From Perognathus longimembris pacificus (taxonomy: Eukaryota > Chordata > Mammalia > Rodentia > Heteromyidae): a stretch of DNA of 64,000 nucleotides. The stretch spans positions 6,956,963 through 7,020,962 of the forward strand of contig NC_063176.1 of assembly GCF_023159225.1 (NCBI RefSeq). The letters run 5' to 3'. Position numbers and translations under genes: made by a program. The number at the start of each line of letters is the position of its first letter. The stretch's first letter is position 1. Shown here one piece after another: positions 32,514-44,325 of the stretch. Under the pieces are notes generated by a model. That model was given only the letters and a program-made list of their open reading frames with translations, was not told where the DNA came from and ran no database searches.

Positions 32514-33490
32514 TAAGGGAAAGAGAATACAAGCACCAAAATCTTTTAAAAACAAGAGAAAAGGAAAAAGGTTGCCTTGAATTGTGGCTACAGGCCTGCT
32601 TAATCTCTCAGAACACTGGCTACAGCAAAGATCTAATTAGCTAATTAATCCACTCAGCAGTCCCTTGATGCAAGGTCGCACAACTTCTATCTTTAAGATG
32701 GACAAACTAAGGCATTGCACTTTCCTTCAATTAATATTTAAAACCTCTTTATAAGGAAGGCAGCCCCAAAGAATTCTATTTGTACCCATATTAATATCAC
32801 TTAATTAAAAACATTTTTCAGCATTATAACAAAGGGAACAACTATCCTCACTGTAATGTATGTCCTCCTAGAAGTGAAAGTTTGCCTCTTTAACGCAGTC
32901 AACAAATGAGAGCATCGAAAGATTGTAATAAATTATTTAGGAGATATTTACTTTTAATTATAATTTTCTCAATAAATTCTAAAATTTAATACCAAAGAAA
33001 CTACAGGATGACTTAGATCCATATAAATGTTTCATACTATACTTATTTTGGCATCCTGAAAGTGAATGCCTGAAAATTTTCTTCTGTGTTGAGTTCCTCA
33101 TTCTTTCCTGCCTAATGTGTAACTTCCCCATAGTTCTTACTTACTAGAAAATACCAAGTATCTCCTTCTGTTCTTCGCAGTGATTATTATTCTTATCTGG
33201 CATGAAACAGTGATTAAAGTAACTCATCTTTGGAATCAATGTGATACATAACAATAAAAACTTCTTGTCAGATTCCAATATCATTTTGGTGATTTAGCTA
33301 TCTACATAGCCCGCTATTGATTTCTCCACTTTGGTAATAGGACATTGCTTATCTATGGATTTTCTGTAGCTCAAAAGGCAAAGAAAGTGGTGTTTCTCTT
33401 TATGAGTGAACATGCGGTTGAAGCCACAGAGATTGTGTAAGATTTCTATCCAAGTAAAATCTTGCTCTCATAACTCATGATTATGGGTAG
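32514..33490. other. AT-rich unassigned sequence
   Basis: No repeat or gene recognised. Repeat-free and AT-rich, with an almost complete absence of CpG. Confidence 0.4.
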
Positions 33491-33556
33491 GCACACACAC
33501 ACGTACACACACACACACGTACACACACACACACACACACACCACACACACACACT
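33491..33556. repeat. (CA)n microsatellite
   Basis: CA units with a few ACGT interruptions, directly against the poly(A) end of the antisense L1 that follows. Confidence 0.95.
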
Positions 33557-34175
33557 TTTTGCCAAGGTGATGTACAGAGGGGTTACAGTTTCATACATAA
33601 GGCAGTGAGTATATTTCTTACCAAACGTGTTACCTTCTACCTTATTTTTCTCTCACCTTCCCTCTTCCCCAATCTCCTCCCCCTGGAGGAGTTGGTTTAC
33701 AGCATATTGTCTTATAAGTATTGCGGTTGCATTGGTTCACCTTTTACTATTTGTCTCACCATTTTGATATTCCTCTTCCCTTCCCTGATTCAGACAAACA
33801 TATATACAATACCCAGGATACCAAAATCAGATACAGTGACAACAGGGGTGAAACCATAGGGAAGAAAAAGGCATAATTTCACATAGTATGTTGAAAATAA
33901 CAACAATGATTAACCACTTATTTCCATAACTTGGAGTTCATTTCACTTACCTTCATCTTATGTGATCATATGTACATAGTTATTGAGCTATTGTGGTCAT
34001 CTGCTAAGACTGTCCTAGACATATAATGATTATTACCAATGAGGAAAACCATCGAGTCTATGTGTCTTTGGGTCTGGCTCATTTCACTTAGTGATTTTTT
34101 TCCAAGGCTTTCCATTTCCTTACGAATGGGGCAGTGGCATTCTTTCTGATAGGAGCACGGAATTCCGCACGTACT
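33557..34175 (-). repeat. LINE-1 3' end, antisense
   Basis: 'ggtgatgtacagaggggtta', 'aagtattgcggttgcattgg', 'atatgtacatagttattgag', 'tgtctttgggtctggctcat', 'ctttccatttccttacgaat'. Same family as the copy at 30173, truncated at about 34175. Confidence 0.87.
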
Positions 34176-35034
34176 TTTCTTTGCTTGTTTGCAATGGATG
34201 ACAATCCAGTCTGCCTCAGAGCTTTTCCCTATTTCTCATCCCTCTCACGTTCTGTTTCCCATGATACCACCCTTAATTCTCGTGTGGTTTGTATGGATTC
34301 GTGCAGAAGAGGAAGTTCAGTGTTTAGTGTTAAGCACATTCATCCCTTGGTAGAGCTCATGGAATAATTCAAGGTTACTTCTTTCATTTGTGTGCCCATT
34401 AGAAGAGCTGCTAGGAGTTCTCCCGTTTTACAGATGGAAATCTTAAGACAGAGCCATCTTGGCGGGGGGCTTGCTCTGGGTGCAATGGCCGATCAAGGTG
34501 TCAGTCAACAGGAACGAAACATAGTAATGAAGGTGGGTTAAATAAAGAGACTCACTGCCCTAAACACAATACTGGCTGCAAAGAGGACCGTGGCTGACTG
34601 AAGGAGCCAAGTTGTGTCTAATAGCTCCTTAATGGGAACCGCATTAGTGGACTACTTCTAAGCTTTCGAGATCATGATTATGGAGGAAGTTGCAACTCTT
34701 TCCTGCAAAAATGCCTCTTGGTACGATTGTCAGATGACTGGTTTTGTTGTTTCTCTAAAGCCCCTTTGGTGTTTTATCTACTGGAGCATTCATCTGAGAC
34801 AAAGAGCTTATGTACTCTTTCTAGCCAAGCAGAAACCAGAATGGATGAGAAAATTGTCTAAGAAAATCTGTGCTTCTGATTTCCCACGTGAAGCTGGCTG
34901 GAGAGTCAAGTCTTCTCTCTCAGTGCTTCAGCCGCAGCCTCTGCGAATACTTGTCTGTCTGGCTCATCATAAGGGTGATGGTAGTAGTTGTTCTTCAATA
35001 TAAAAACAACAGCTACCCATGTATTTAAAAAGTG
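34176..35034. other. Unassigned sequence
   Basis: No repeat family or gene recognised. A MIR-like scrap may lie at 34425-34465. Confidence 0.4.
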
Positions 35035-35255
35035 GACCCAGAATGAAGAGAGGAATGGGGGGGGTATGCGGTCATAAAACTCAATGCCTATGCTACCAAA
35101 GTAAGAAAATGGAGGGAAGGGCTGGGGTTGGGAGGGTTGGAGGAGGACAATGGGAAGGGTGACATTGTTCAAGATGCATTGTATTCATAAACTGTTTTGT
35201 TGCATGGCAACTCCTCTGTACAACTCCTTTAAAATAATAAAAATGCAGTTTTTTA
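35035..35255 (+). repeat. LINE-1 3' untranslated end, sense
   Basis: G-rich stretch ('gaagagaggaatgggggggg', 'gggaagggctggggttggga') followed by 'catggcaactcctctgtaca' and 'actcctttaaaataataaaa'. The end is the sense version of the recurring antisense 'gtgatgtacagagg' terminus, and the G-rich polypurine run is typical of L1 3' untranslated regions. Confidence 0.7.
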
Positions 35256-35424
35256 AAAGAGGGTGGGTCCATCCTGGTTTGTCTCCTCTGCCTCTTCCCG
35301 GGAGAATGATGAATAGTGGCAATAAAACGTCTGAACCTCATTGAACTCAAGACTTATCGAGTTTATGTCTTTGTTGATTGCTTTCTATTTATCTGCAATT
35401 TGTATACATTTTTTGTTATTTTCA

Positions 35425-35600
35425 TGAGCACTTATGCTATACTAAGTGTTATGTGAAAAGCTTGACACACAGTATCTCATTTCATCTCAGAGCAGCCTAC
35501 AAGTGGGTATTCACACCCATGCATGACAGCACTAGCTTTAAAGGGTGCACGGGGCCCGTCATCCAGCTAGAAGACATGCTCAGGCCTGGCTAAACCCACT
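35425..35600 (-). repeat. MIR, antisense
   Basis: 'catgagcacttatgctatac', 'taagtgttatgtgaaaagct', 'cacacagtatctcatttcat', 'gagcagcctacaagtgggta' match antisense MIR. Confidence 0.6.
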
Positions 35601-36735
35601 GTTTTTAAGGATCCTCTGCCTTCCCCGGGTGGGAACTACAGTTGAGTCTATAGTGTTGCAGAGCCAAATCCACTCTGCGGTGGGTCCTTAAAGATGGGCC
35701 CTCTTGGAGAACCAATGCAACAGCGATAGTCACGAGACAGGATGCTGGAAAGTACCTGTGCAACTTTGGGGGTCTGGGGGGAGGGAAAGCGGGAGACCGT
35801 GAAGTTGAAGATAGTTTTTTTTCTAGAGATTCCTTCTCCTTATTTCAGAGGGACAAGCGGAAAACAAAGGGGCGAGAATCCACTTCACACATCCAACCGT
35901 TGGGCAAAGTCAGTGGAGGTGTGTTTTTGGAAGCTGGATGGATTGTCTGCAGCGGGGGAAAGGGAGGGGTTCCGTAGGCCTTGCTGGGAGTATGGTGACG
36001 TCTTCAGGACATGAGCCTTGTGGTCATCCGCTTTGTCTGGGTAGAGTCCCCTCTTCCCTTGCTCTGTCTCCTGCCTTGGGCATGAATCCCTAAATGCACA
36101 TAGTTAGTTCTGCCTGTGGTCTCGTGACTCCCTTGGGGAGCAGAGGCTGTTGGGTCATCCTGCCTGCCCGATTGATGGACCCACTTGCTGCCTTTGGGGA
36201 CACTCAGCTTCTTCATTCATGAGCCTAGGCAGTATCTGCATATGTTTTCCTGAAGGTTCTGGAACTCCAACAGCTGAAGCTTCCAGCCTGAAGCTCAGCT
36301 TTGTCCACCCATAGTAGGCTTTGCTTTCGGGTTTAATACTTCGCATCCCTTGCTGGATTTCTTACCCTCCTCCTTCCATGTTAAGGGTTATCTCTTGTGC
36401 TCTCGGAGGACAAGGGCTACTGAAAGAACTCTGCCTCGTTTCTATGCGTTCCACTTCCCTCGCCATTCTATGGAGAGTCACCCAGCCAGGGGACTTGGGT
36501 AGCTATGAAAAATACTTCACACATTCCAGGGCAGTGACACACATAAAAAAAACAAAGGTATTAATTTTCAGTATGCTTTTTACCATGTTTCTATAAGACA
36601 TGAAATAAAAAAACTTGGTACTTTATATGCATGTCAAAACAGGACAGTGAAGCCTGTTGAAATAGTTTTAAGAAGTATGGGCGAGGAAGAGCGGTGGAGG
36701 AGATAAGTTTAACCAGGACACAATGTGTGTATATA
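35601..36735. other. Unassigned sequence
   Basis: No repeat or gene recognised. Confidence 0.4.
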
Positions 36736-36953
36736 CTTCTTGCTGGGGTACTGGAGCATGAACTGAGTTCACTCAAGCTAGCACTTTCCTACTTGAACTA
36801 CAGCTCCAAGTCCAGCTTTTTTTTTCTTTTATTGATGTCAAATTGGAGATTAATATCTCATGGATTTGCCTGTGTGGGCTGGCTTTGAACCTTGATCCTC
36901 AGATTTCAGCCTCCCAAGTAGCTAGGATTATGGCATGAGCCACGAATGCCCAG
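36736..36953 (-). repeat. 7SL-Geo SINE, antisense
   Basis: 'gctggggtactggagcatga', 'ctcaagctagcactttccta' (Geo), then 'gtgtgggctggctttgaacc', 'agcctcccaagtagctagga' (7SL head). Flanks beginning at 36720 and 36954 ('caatgtgtgtatata' and 'cattgtgtacatata') agree at 12 of 15 positions and mark the boundaries, with no ID-like head present. Confidence 0.85.
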
Positions 36954-38794
36954 CATTGTGTACATATATGGAAAGTGATAATGGCGCCATCTTCTTATAC
37001 AAATAATATACGATGATAATTTATTTTTAAATAGGAACGTAGAGTGTTGGTGAGCTTTGGCTCACAAGTAGCTAAGGTCAACTGTAACTCGAAGGCAAAG
37101 GGGACCTCTGGGAACTATAGGGAAGGCTGAGAGGGCGGACCTGAGCCTGTGAGTGAAAGGGCTGTAGTGGCCACATGGATACATTTAGCCAACTGCTTTG
37201 TCTTTACATTTCCTGCTCAAAATTCAGGCCTGTGGGAGCACCTGTCTGCCGGGCTGACCTTGATCATGTGCGAACACTGCCCATCAGAGTTTGAGGGACG
37301 GCAGTGTCTCGAGGTACTGGCTCCTTGTGGGAACCTGCAGGAAGCTCCCAAGTTGAAGCTGAAGGAGAGATGGATTCTGCAAAAGCATGGACAGGGCAGA
37401 TTGGGTTCTAAACCATCATTACAAACATTCAATGGCCAGCCTAAGGTTATCCTCCCAGTGCGTTTCTGTACTTTCAAATCCTAACGAGTTGTTTTCAATT
37501 CCCATAGTCTTCCTTTTTGTCCCTTCTTAAATACACACTTCTGAGGTTTACAGCTGCCTCCATACTGTCCACATCTTCTGCAGACACTGTAGAAGTCACT
37601 GCTTAAAGTGTGTGGTCACAATTAGGTTCAGAAGATGAATGTCCTCTTCAGGCCGCAGACCATCTGATTACTGGATCTCCTCTGGGCAATGAAGTTGCCT
37701 CTTTTTTTTCTCCTCTCTCGACCGTCAAGCTTGCACCACAGTAATAATATTTAATAAGAGCAGCAGTAAAACGATGTCATTGCTTCTCTGATGGTTGGAG
37801 GGTGGAATGCAGCTCCAAATAAAGCCAGAGTGACTGTCATATAGATAATGCAGCTGTTTAAGTCCTTTCACCTTGAGGAAGGATGAAGCAGCTTGAATGA
37901 TGATGGATGCTTGTCTCTCAGGCTCCTGGAATAATGCATTAGGTGTTTGGGCGGAAGTGTGAGGTGCACTTGATCATGTATTAAACATTTGTGAGCTATT
38001 TGCTGCTGTAGATTCTGACTGGATGTTGAAAAACAGCCTTGCATGTTTCACGATAAAGGAAATATAGCTTTTGGACTTCTGGTTGCTCTACCTAAATCAG
38101 GGGGCTCTTTTTTCCCTTAGGATATGTAAGCAATTTTTTCATATACATCTATCTTTCTTTTAATGCCATCCCAGAAGAAGTGAAAATACATCATACGGGA
38201 GAACCTCATTTAAAAGTAATGTCCACATACAGAAATCTGAATTTCCAACAGAGAAAAAAGTTGTGAAAAGGTTATTTATGTTAGTATAGAATTTTGTGGG
38301 GGGGGCATGACAAAAGGTTTTCTTTAAATAATAAAGTTCCTTATTGGATGATAATATGTCTGAAACTCTTGCTCAGAAATGCATGTTTTATGTTATGAAT
38401 TATGCTTTATGTTATCCAACTTTATAACTTAAGAATCAAGAATCATTTAGAAAAATTGTCTGAGAAATTGTGTCAACCTAGGAAGATGATTCAGAACTTG
38501 GGATTGCTCTCTTACTCCTCCAGAAAAAAAGCAAAGTTTCCATAGCAATAAACCTGGGACCCTTTCTTTGGAGAACCTGGGAGATTCTTGCATAAATCAT
38601 GTCATAATTGAGCCATTCTACTACTGGCAGTGACATCTTCAAACTATGTTATGAATAAGGTACTGCATTGACGATTTGAATTTTGTTTTCTGGAAAAAAA
38701 AGAATTTAATGTGTTTGACTTCTAAAAATATATTCCAAGAATGGTATTCTGTCTTCAGATTCTCTGACTTGTCATTTAGGAGAAGATATTTCTC
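36954..38794. other. Repeat-poor sequence with conserved-element character
   Basis: No repeat or gene recognised. 37725-38060 is repeat-free, with words such as 'taataatatttaataaga', 'ataatgcagctgtttaag', 'ggaataatgcattag', and resembles conserved noncoding enhancer sequence. The open frames at 37149-37484 have no known domain. Confidence 0.35.
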
Positions 38795-38890
38795 TTTAAT
38801 TTTCCTGGGCTTTAGTGTTGTCACCTGTAAAATGAATATTTTGAACTAAATACTATCTAAATAATAGCCCCTCATAGCTATTAGGCTAGC
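38795..38890 (+). repeat. MIR fragment
   Basis: 'ctgggctttagtgttgtcac' and 'ctgtaaaatgaatattttga' match the sense MIR core. Confidence 0.55.
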
Positions 38891-38898
38891 TACTTAGT

Positions 38899-38995
38899 CT
38901 TTCTCTTCCCTCCCTTCCTTCCTCCTTGCTTTCCTTCCTCTCTCGGTCTCCTTTCCTCAGTCTCCTCTTTCCTCAGTCCTTCCTTCCTTCCCTTT
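38899..38995. repeat. CT-rich tract
   Basis: (CTTC)n and (TCCC)n wording, about 95 bases, directly on the tail side of the antisense 7SL fragment at 38996. Confidence 0.9.
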
Positions 38996-39082
38996 TTGGC
39001 CTCAAACTCACCATCAATGTCTCTTGCTTCTGCCCCATGTTGAGATTACAAGTATGTACTACCAAACTCCATGTTGCTTAGT
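38996..39082 (-). repeat. 7SL/B1 fragment, antisense
   Basis: 'tttggcctcaaactcaccat', 'tgttgagattacaagtatgt', 'actaccaaactccatgttgc' is the reverse complement of a 7SL monomer lacking part of its middle. Confidence 0.6.
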
Positions 39083-39296
39083 TTTTTTGTTTTCTTTTTC
39101 ATTAGGAGCATACAATTCTGAGTTTCACCCCTGTTTCCTTTAATTTAAATTCTACATTAAACAATACACCGATTTTTTATAAGCTTTATTTTATAAACAC
39201 ACTTGATACTTTTAAAGCCCATGTCAAAACTTGTAGTTCGTTGAAAGTTTGAAGAACAGTCCAAGAGAATGTAAGGTGTACCTCCATAACATTCTT

Positions 39297-39452
39297 TTTT
39301 TTTTTTAAAAAAACACCAACTTTAATTGTTATTCTGAAGGTGATGTACAGAGGGGTTACAGTTAAGTAAGGCAGGTAATGAGTACATTTCTTTTTGGACA
39401 GTGTTACCCCTTCCCTCGCTTTCTCCCAGTTTTCCCCTCCAATGCTCTACTT
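39297..39452 (-). repeat. LINE-1 3' end, antisense, short
   Basis: T/A run, 'ggtgatgtacagaggggtta', 'gtaatgagtacatttctttt', 'ttctcccagttttcccctcc'. Same terminus as other L1 copies, truncated within 160 bases. Confidence 0.8.
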
Positions 39453-40328
39453 TTTAAAAACTTTAATGAGAGACAGAATCTTAGATTGTTATACAGCAGA
39501 GGTTAAAAAAAAAAAGGCTACAGGTTCAGGAGAGGAGAACTGACAGGGCCAATGACCAGAGTTTCCTGTTTGATGAGAGTCTAACAGCAGCTGTGGTGGC
39601 TGATTATTATCCCCCGTGAGCCCAGGGCCTGGTGGGTTAAGGAAAAATACTCTGGTTAATTGGGAAAATGAAATAAGAATGTGCAAGCAGTGACCCAACT
39701 CCCGAGCAAATGTTTTTTTTTCCTCCCAAATTCCTAGGTTGACATCTCTTTCCTGATACTGAGCAGGGGGACAATTTGGGAATGATTAGGTCACAAGGAC
39801 TGACGCATGGAGTGGGCTTGGTGTCTATAACACTGCCTTAAAGACTTTGTATACTTCTCAACCACACTGCAAACACATAGGGGCCACTGTCTTTGAGGAA
39901 AAGTTCATTGCCGTATACACCATCTGTACCTTGGCCTTCGATCTCCTGGAAGGCAGAATTGTGAACAAAGAATTTCTTTTTGTTTATAAGCTCTCTGTTA
40001 TAGCAGCCCAAACTGTGACAGACCTGTAGAGAAATACTGCTTATGGAAGCCATATGATTTTTCTGAATCCTGAAACTTGTAGCCAAGTAGAGATGAATAT
40101 GGGGGTTTCCACATCACTTTGTACAATGACTGCTGTTAAGCTTGGCTAGATTTTTACGAGTGAAGAGGTGGTCTGCTGTGAAACCATCCTCCCTTCACAC
40201 ACCTGCCATAAGGCTGGGCCTTCCCAGGGCATGCTCTCTTATGGTCAGTTTTGGGGGTTCTACTTCCCCATCAGGCCCAAGAATTCACCGAATGACACAA
40301 AACTCAGGAGCATTCTGCATTTGCAATT
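39453..40328. other. Unassigned, with a probable LTR end
   Basis: Around 39950-40020 'ggcagaattgtgaacaaaga' and 'gttatagcagcccaaactgt' match the 3' end of an MLT1-like LTR on the plus strand. This also explains the 82-codon minus-strand frame nearby. No gene supported. Confidence 0.4.
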
Positions 40329-40547
40329 TTAGTTTAGTTTAGTTTAGTTTTGCCAGTCCTGGGACTTGAACTCAAGTCCTGAGCAATGTCCCTGAGCCTC
40401 TCTGTGCTCAAGTCTAGTGCTCTACCACCTAGAGCCACAGTGCCACTTCGGGCCTTTTCTGTTTGTCTTCATGTGGCACTGAGGAATTGAACCCAGGGCT
40501 TCATGCATGCGAGGCAAGCACTCTGCCACGAAGCTACATTTCCAGCT
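40329..40547 (-). repeat. IDL-Geo SINE, antisense, with (TTTAG)n tail
   Basis: Tail of repeated 'tttag' units, then 'gccagtcctgggacttgaac', 'gctctaccacctagagccac' (Geo), 'gaggaattgaacccagggct', 'aggcaagcactctgccacga' (ID-like head). More diverged than other IDL-Geo copies. Confidence 0.88.
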
Positions 40548-40597
40548 GTAGTTCTAGTTTTATTATGACAAAAAAGGTGTACGTGAAATCCATCCAG

Positions 40598-40640
40598 AAG
40601 ATACTGCTACACTTGATCTTAGCCAAAAGGCCAAGAAGCA
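40598..40640 (-). pseudogene. RNU2: U2 snRNA 5'-end fragment
   Basis: Read on the minus strand, the segment reads 'gcttcttggccttttggcta' then 'agatcaagtgtag', followed by 'cagtatct'. Established U2 snRNA begins with this sequence apart from one change (cttctTgg for cttctCgg) and a 2-base insertion before 'gtatct'. The stretch contains the branch-point-recognition neighbourhood's upstream part but ends before 'gtagta' is intact, and U2 stem-loops II to IV are absent. No snRNA promoter (distal or proximal sequence element) is visible upstream. Best read as a truncated retropseudogene and not a working spliceosomal RNA. About 50 bases separate it from the SINE to its left. Confidence 0.8.
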
Positions 40641-40789
40641 AAAGAACCAGCCAGAAGAAAAGGTGCAAATACCCTGTGTACTGTCTTCATAAACCAGAAT
40701 GCACCGTTCCCTGAGCACACAGGTGTGGAACAATACCCACAAAGTAGCGCTGAGTGGGGAGAGATCACCTGAGACACTGTGTCCAGAGT

Positions 40790-40920
40790 TGTTGTTGTTG
40801 TCGTTATTATTATGTAGTTGTGCAAAGGGGTTATAGTTTTGTAAGTCAGGTTATGAACACAATGCTTAGTGGTTCCTTCATTCTCCCCTATTTTTCCCCT
40901 TCCTGTCCTTACCCTCAAGT
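40790..40920 (-). repeat. LINE-1 3' end, antisense, diverged
   Basis: 'gtgcaaaggggttatagttt', 'gtaagtcaggttatgaacac' and 'cctatttttccccttcctgt' follow the antisense L1 terminus. Short. Confidence 0.65.
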
Positions 40921-42881
40921 TGTGTCCAGGGTTTTTACTGCGTATTTATTACTTAGTAGTGAATGAATGAATTGGCCCCCAAAAGATTAAACTCAATTTC
41001 CAGTCCAACACCTCAGAATCACATGTTTGGTCTTTCTGGCATGAGTCATTTATATTGGCTAATGAAGGGGACCATTATGAGCATACGCTATGAGGCTCTT
41101 TCATGAGTAATGAAATCACTCCTATCACTATAGAAATTCCCAGAATTTAGAGACAAAGGACAGTTAAATTATTATGTAACAGGTTGCTTTTGTCTGGTAG
41201 TCTTTGTAAGGAGTACAACCGGTATAGCTACGTCTATGTGTCTTTCTCTGGGACTTGAAGACAGAAGCATGACCATGAATTCATTTAGGGACATAGTAAC
41301 AATACAGACTTGGAGATTAGGCTGCTTGGGTTTGTGCTAGTTCTATCACACACTAGCTTGTTTGTCTTGGGTGAACTGACTCATCTCTTTGAGTCTCCAT
41401 TTCCTCCTCACCAAAATAGAAACTACCACCCCAACTAAGCTAATGTGCGTCATGTTCTCAGCCAGAAACATAGAAGCTTGGGGTTTTCCATTCATGAATG
41501 TTCCTGGATTTCTGAATAACCATTGTATATGACCAAGTATTTAAAGGTGGCATACCCAACTCCAGGCCAGTACTTTTACCAGATTTTTTTTTAAAGAGTT
41601 GGTCTATCAAAAGGAACTCTTTCACAAAATCCAAAACTAGAAAGCAGAGAAAAAAAATCTATACAGGGATGACCTCCTCTAGTTGAGAAGGGTCAGGTAC
41701 CTCTACCATCCTTTTATCTACAAGGTATTAAAAATATATTTGAGGAAGTCAGTTTGAAAACTGGTCTAGGCTACGGCCAATCTACCTCACCTGACCTCCC
41801 CCAGACAACTCCTGTAGTGAGTTAACAGAGCACCTCTGTAGTGTCAAAGTCAGGCCAGAGTTCTATTATTTCAGTTTCTCCATGAGAAAAACAGAGAAGA
41901 TAATGCCAGCTCTGTTGTAACAGTGAGTTAGATAATGTCTATAAACTATTTTGAGCCTTTAGAAATCAGCTTTGGGGACAGAGTCTCATTCTAGTTTCAA
42001 TTTTTAGCCTGAGTTTTAAATATGGTATAAAACGGAATGAAATCCTTATTTTTCTGCAATCTGTAGATAGTATGGAAGCAAAGACTTATCATCAAGGAAA
42101 ATATGCTCTCTTATTAATTGTGCAGAAAGAGATTTAAAGGACAGTTTTTCAGCAAAAACAAAAGCCTGTTAGACCAGGAGGAGAAAACAGGATGTGTGCA
42201 CATGTAGAGAAAGCTGCCCGCGAGGCTGGATTATAACTTAGTCCTTAATGAAATGGAAGGTCCTTCCCTGAGACCCGGATGGACCTTCTCTGTGGCTTTC
42301 ACAGCCAAGTTTGCTGTCTTCATTCTGCCTTGCAGAGCCATCAGGGTTATGGTTCTTAACAACAGGGACTGTGCTGTTAAACCTTGAGTTTGATCCTGTT
42401 TCAGCCATACTTGCAGAAGAAATTGATAATATATGCACAGTACTTAATATAGTGCCTGATACATAGTAAACGATCACTACAGAGCAGTTAAGAGCCATGG
42501 ATATATATGTATATATGTATAATTCTATTATTAATTACTAGTTTGATCTCATGGATGCTAAATATCTATGTTCTAAACTCACTAAGGCGTTGGAACTTGG
42601 AAGATCTTCCTCTTCCATACTAGAAATCTTGAGTCAATCTAGGTGAGATCTTTATTTGTTCAAAGATATTTTGGAAGTCTGTGATCAAAGACTTCATTAT
42701 CTGTGACCTTAGAGTTAGGAGATTTCATTCAAGGATCAGAGTTTCTGATATGACCCCTAAAATGAAGTGGCCACTGACAATCTGGATCACTACTGAAGTA
42801 TCTATCCCTCCCTCCGTAGCTTCTATCTCTGTTTATATAATGATTGTCTTTATTGATTAATCTTTTTTTGTTGTTGATTGC
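40921..42881. other. Unique sequence with several MIR fragments
   Basis: Sense MIR pieces at about 41300-41450 ('gattaggctgcttgggtttg', 'gtgaactgactcatctcttt'), 41865-41970 ('tttctccatgagaaaaacag') and 42395-42480 ('cagtacttaatatagtgcct', 'gatacatagtaaacgatc'). The rest is unassigned. No gene seen. Confidence 0.5.
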
Positions 42882-43342
42882 TGCTTTAGTTTGGACCTAA
42901 AATATTTCCCCAAAGTCAGTTTAAGAGCCGGTGCCCGGTGCCCCAGTGTCTACAGGTAGGGCCTTTAGAGGTAATCAGATGGTGAGGGAGCTGACCTCCT
43001 GAGTGGATTAATCTATTAATGGATTTAAAGCTTAATGCATTGCGTGGTGGTAGAAACTTTAGGAGTGGGGCCTAGTGGAAGGAAGGAAGTGGTCAGGGGC
43101 ATACCTTTGAAGGTATGCTTTGTCCCTGGCCACTTTCCTCTCTCCTTGTCCTCTTTCTCTTTGCTTTCCAGCCGCCATGAGGTTTACAGCCTTGCCGTCT
43201 CTGCCAGGATAGTCTGCCTTTTACGTTTCCAAGAAACAACAGAACCAAATGACTACAGACTAAGATCTCTAAATCCCAAACAAATCTTTTCTCTTCTAAG
43301 TTGATTTCCATATATTTTCCCTAGCTTCGGAAAGCTAACACA
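42882..43342 (+). repeat. MaLR-type LTR, near full length
   Basis: 'ctttagtttggacctaaaat', 'ctacaggtagggcctttaga', 'ggagtggggcctagtggaag', 'tgctttgtccctggccactt', 'ttccagccgccatgaggttt' and the end 'cggaaagctaacaca' follow rodent MaLR LTR order. Solo LTR. The plus-strand frame at 43035-43304 lies inside it and is not a gene. Confidence 0.75.
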
Positions 43343-43854
43343 AGTTCTTGACTTCAAACAACACGATGAATAGATGAGGAAAACTGGTTGCCAAGTGACA
43401 TTGCACACTTTGTAAAAGATGTAGGATTTCAGAAAGGTGACTAAAGTGATTTTGGAGGATGGTTGAATAAGTCACTAATTCAAAAAAGCATATTGAACAC
43501 CTACCATGTTGGCCCCTGACTATAATAGACAAAAATCCCAGCCCTAATGGACTTGACATTCCAGAGTTACACAGAACCACAGATAAATGAATCCAGGAAT
43601 GATGACTTCATTAGCAACCAGAAGAGATAATTGACCGGAAGTTGACACAATGGTTTAAAAACATATCCACAAGTTTTTTGGTAGTCCCCTCATGAAAGGT
43701 AGATGCTAATTCTTCTACCATTAATTCTTTTTCTAAGGAGCAGTAGATGATAGAATAATGCTGGGTGACTTCGCAGGCTAGGTCATAAAAACATGGTATG
43801 AAGTTTGCCTTCTCTCTAAGGGACCCCAAATTACTATGCTTGTTATTTTACCAT
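43343..43854. other. Unassigned, with possible ancient repeat
   Basis: 43480-43600 ('gaacacctaccatgttggcc', 'gacaaaaatcccagccctaa', 'tggacttgacattccagagt') matches a widespread old mammalian repeat, probably L2-related. The remainder is unassigned. Confidence 0.4.
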
Positions 43855-44325
43855 TTGTAAGAAAATGGAAAGACGTAGAAAAAAATTAAGCCAGATGCAG
43901 AGGGAAATAAAAGGAAGCCAGACCCAGAGACACAAAGACTGTGTGGCTTCCCTCATTTGTGGTAGATAGAATGTACCTATAAATCCGTAAGTAAACAAGG
44001 TGGGTGGGATGCAAGTGGTTACAAATGAATTAGCTGAAACATAATAGAGTTTATGGAGAGCTCAAGCAGTATGATGTTTTAGAAAAACCAGGCCAAAGCC
44101 CAACAACATCATCACTGGGAAATGGGTACATGCAAGGAGGGGTTGGGGCCACAGGGAGGGGGGTGGATGAAAGGGGGAAGGGAAGAGAATGCAGTCAGGA
44201 ATTTATTGTATCTACCACAAAATGAGAAGAGTAAGGAAAGGGCTGGGCGGAGGGAGGGGTTGAGAACATTGAAGAGAGAGACACTGCTTAAATGGCACCT
44301 GCTTTGTACAATGACTTAAAGACAC
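43855..44325 (+). repeat. LINE-1 3' untranslated region, sense
   Basis: 'aagccagacccagagacaca', 'ggcttccctcatttgtggta', 'gtacatgcaaggaggggttg', a G-rich polypurine stretch, then 'tgctttgtacaatgacttaa'. Matches the order of the L1 end and 3' untranslated region, with the same terminus words as the copy at 35035. Confidence 0.7.
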
